This document shows positions 62,895-64,000 of a stretch of DNA of 64,000 bases, in pieces. The stretch's first letter is position 1. Each line of letters begins with the position of its first letter. This stretch comes from Halobellus clavatus (GTDB taxonomy: Archaea; Halobacteriota; Halobacteria; Halobacteriales; Haloferacaceae), in contig NZ_FNPB01000002.1 in assembly GCF_900107195.1 (NCBI RefSeq), positions 62,001 to 126,000 of the forward strand, read 5' to 3'. The position numbers and the translations under genes are program-made. The notes below the pieces were generated by a model, which searched no databases, was not told the DNA's origin, and saw only the letters and a list, made by a program, of their open reading frames with translations.

Positions 62895-63756
62895 GTGTCT
62901 CAAAGCCATCTGTCGTATGGAAGACGCCATCGTGGATGATGAGCGCCTCTAGACCCTCCCATTCCGATGCTAATTCGCGTGCCTTGGCAAGCGGGAGTGC
63001 CGCGAGGGTCGTCGCCAGGGCGTCGGCTTCCATACAGTCTCGGCGCGCCACGACGGTGACCGATTCATGCCGAGAGCCGAGCGATTCGGCGGTCGGATCG
63101 TAGATGTGGTCAGTGCTGTTTCGCGACCGTCGGTATCCGCCGGATGTTGCGACGTACCAGTCCGTGTCGAGGACCTTCAGCGGTGTGTCGTCACCGTACG
63201 GGCTCTCGATGGCGACCGGTCCCGTCGGTGGGGACATGTCACCGCCACCACTGACGAACCCACGTCGGCCGAGTCCCGTGAGCGTCTCGGCGGTTCGCTC
63301 CACGATGTACCCCTTGGCGAGGCCATTCAGGTCGAGTTCGACGTCGGTCGTGACGTGCGACCCGCTGGTTCGGACAGTTCCGGCATCAAACTCTGTTGGT
63401 AGCGTTTCACTGTCACCGCGCAGGAATGTTTTGAGGGTGTGTTCGACGCGGCCCTGATGAATATCGAACACCCCCTCGGTCCGGTCGTTGTATTCCAGCC
63501 CACGGCGGACGATACGAGCGACGTGTTCGTTCATTACCTCCCCTTCACGGTTGAGCTGGCTGACGGCACTCGCCGCATCGAAGGCGTTCAGTTGGGCTTC
63601 GAGTGATTCAGCCGTTTTTCGGGCCGCAGTTGCCCCAGCCTCGGCCCGAACGCCCGTCGCCTGAATCCGAAACGTCGTGTCACAACACTCGAACTCGCGG
63701 TAGGTGTCCCCAAACCGTTCGTAGACCGATGCGAGCGATCCCATCATCTCGGTCAC
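62878..63756 (-). CDS. apbE: FAD:protein FMN transferase (ApbE)
   Basis: 292 residues. ApbE signatures: GDTYREFECCDTTFRIQATG N-terminal block, SQLNREGEVMNEHVARIVRR, FDIHQGRVEHTLKTF, DLNGLAKGYIVERTAETLTG near 143-162 (FAD/Mg site), FVSGGGDMSPPTGPVAIESP, ATSGGYRR and DHIYDPTAE with HxxDP-like motif, and METALATTLA-type EADALATTLAALPLAKARE. It covalently attaches FMN to Thr/Ser of exported or membrane flavoproteins. Start GTG 63756 overlaps the preceding stop; ATG 63747 is an alternative. The FMN acceptor is not within the window. Confidence 0.92.
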   Translation of the reverse strand: MTEMMGSLASVYERFGDTYREFECCDTTFRIQATGVRAEAGATAARKTAESLEAQLNAFDAASAVSQLNREGEVMNEHVARIVRRGLEYNDRTEGVFDIHQGRVEHTLKTFLRGDSETLPTEFDAGTVRTSGSHVTTDVELDLNGLAKGYIVERTAETLTGLGRRGFVSGGGDMSPPTGPVAIESPYGDDTPLKVLDTDWYVATSGGYRRSRNSTDHIYDPTAESLGSRHESVTVVARRDCMEADALATTLAALPLAKARELASEWEGLEALIIHDGVFHTTDGFETHVLDT

Positions 63757-64000
63757 TCGTCCTCTTCGTGTTCTTCGTCCTCGTGTTCCTCTTCGTCTTC
63801 ATCCTCGTCGTCTTCTTCATACTCCTCGTGTTCTTCGTCCTCGTATCCGGACTGGGTCTGGACTGCTGGGGTGAACTCCTGATTCGGCGTCGGCGCATCC
63901 GCAGTAACCTGTTGTGAGGATTCTGACGCGGGCGTATCTGGTGAGTTAGGTTGCTCGCCAGCCTGCGCGAGGCCGCCACCGGGCAGCGCAAGGGCCCCGG
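63753..64000 (-). CDS. Acidic secreted-type protein, cut by window end
   Basis: Only the last 81 or so codons are visible. They read GALALPGGGLAQAGEQPNSP, consistent with the end of a signal peptide, then a Thr/Gln/Pro-rich stretch (ASESSQQVTADAPTPNQEFT, AVQTQSGYEDEEHEEYEEDD) and a run almost entirely of Glu, Asp and His ending EEHEEDE. Such a chain could bind metal cations. Its stop overlaps the apbE start by four bases. The start is outside the window. Confidence 0.7.
   Translation of the reverse strand, partial: GALALPGGGLAQAGEQPNSPDTPASESSQQVTADAPTPNQEFTPAVQTQSGYEDEEHEEYEEDDEDEDEEEHEDEEHEEDE

Overview
The window is chromosomal DNA from a haloarchaeon (class Halobacteria). It is GC-rich, its proteins are strongly acidic with Asp/Glu-rich linkers, many starts look leaderless with a TATA box about 30 nt upstream, and it carries archaeal or haloarchaeal markers (Hef, Hel308, DNA polymerase D small subunit, PurO, KEOPS Cgi121, Sec11-type signal peptidase). 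Genus cannot be fixed from sequence alone.

Layout. 0-11 kb: an AI-2E-type permease cut by the window edge, Hef helicase/nuclease, a small acidic protein, a ferredoxin, Hel308, Cgi121, a winged-helix regulator with an inverted repeat at its start, and an Nramp-like transporter. 11-16 kb: a lactate cassette (fused LutB-LutA protein, LutC, LctP permease). 16-25 kb: tRNA-Gln(CUG), PurO, a phosphodiesterase, aspartate kinase, an acetyltransferase-like protein, DP1, signal peptidase, a zinc-ribbon protein, a coiled-coil protein with a disturbed 3' end and a DedA protein. 25-33 kb: HemB, two consecutive amt-glnK pairs, a CPBP protease and HemL.

33-51 kb is an accessory catabolic region. A likely 8.7-kb minus-strand transcript encodes a TIM-barrel isomerase-like protein, a Liv-type ABC importer with a fused LivH-LivM permease, a class III CoA-transferase, a thiolase-like protein with Ser at the usual nucleophilic Cys position, and a DUF35 partner. 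Around it lie an FAH-family protein, a deaminase-like amidohydrolase, an SDR dehydrogenase, a GcvT/LigM-type methyltransferase, a BNR-repeat protein, a TatD-like hydrolase, and TetR and IclR regulators. The substrate is not evident.

52-58 kb is housekeeping: hemC-sumT-hemD, an MFS transporter and a DHH nuclease. With hemB and hemL this gives five tetrapyrrole genes in 30 kb. 58-64 kb holds a soluble taxis transducer, a decayed mobile patch (winged-helix antitoxin-like gene, frameshifted PemK/MazF-like toxin, transposase remnant, a 38-bp direct repeat at both sides), and a tightly overlapping operon that looks like an extracytoplasmic flavin/heme electron-transfer system: ApbE flavinyltransferase, heme-b type membrane protein, calcium-binding-repeat protein and a very acidic exported protein cut by the window end.

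Best candidates for something undescribed are the 33-51 kb pathway, the ApbE operon at the right edge, the Cys-rich insertion in HemL, and the repeated promoter/leader arrays (38 bp x3, 39 bp x3, 18 bp x5).
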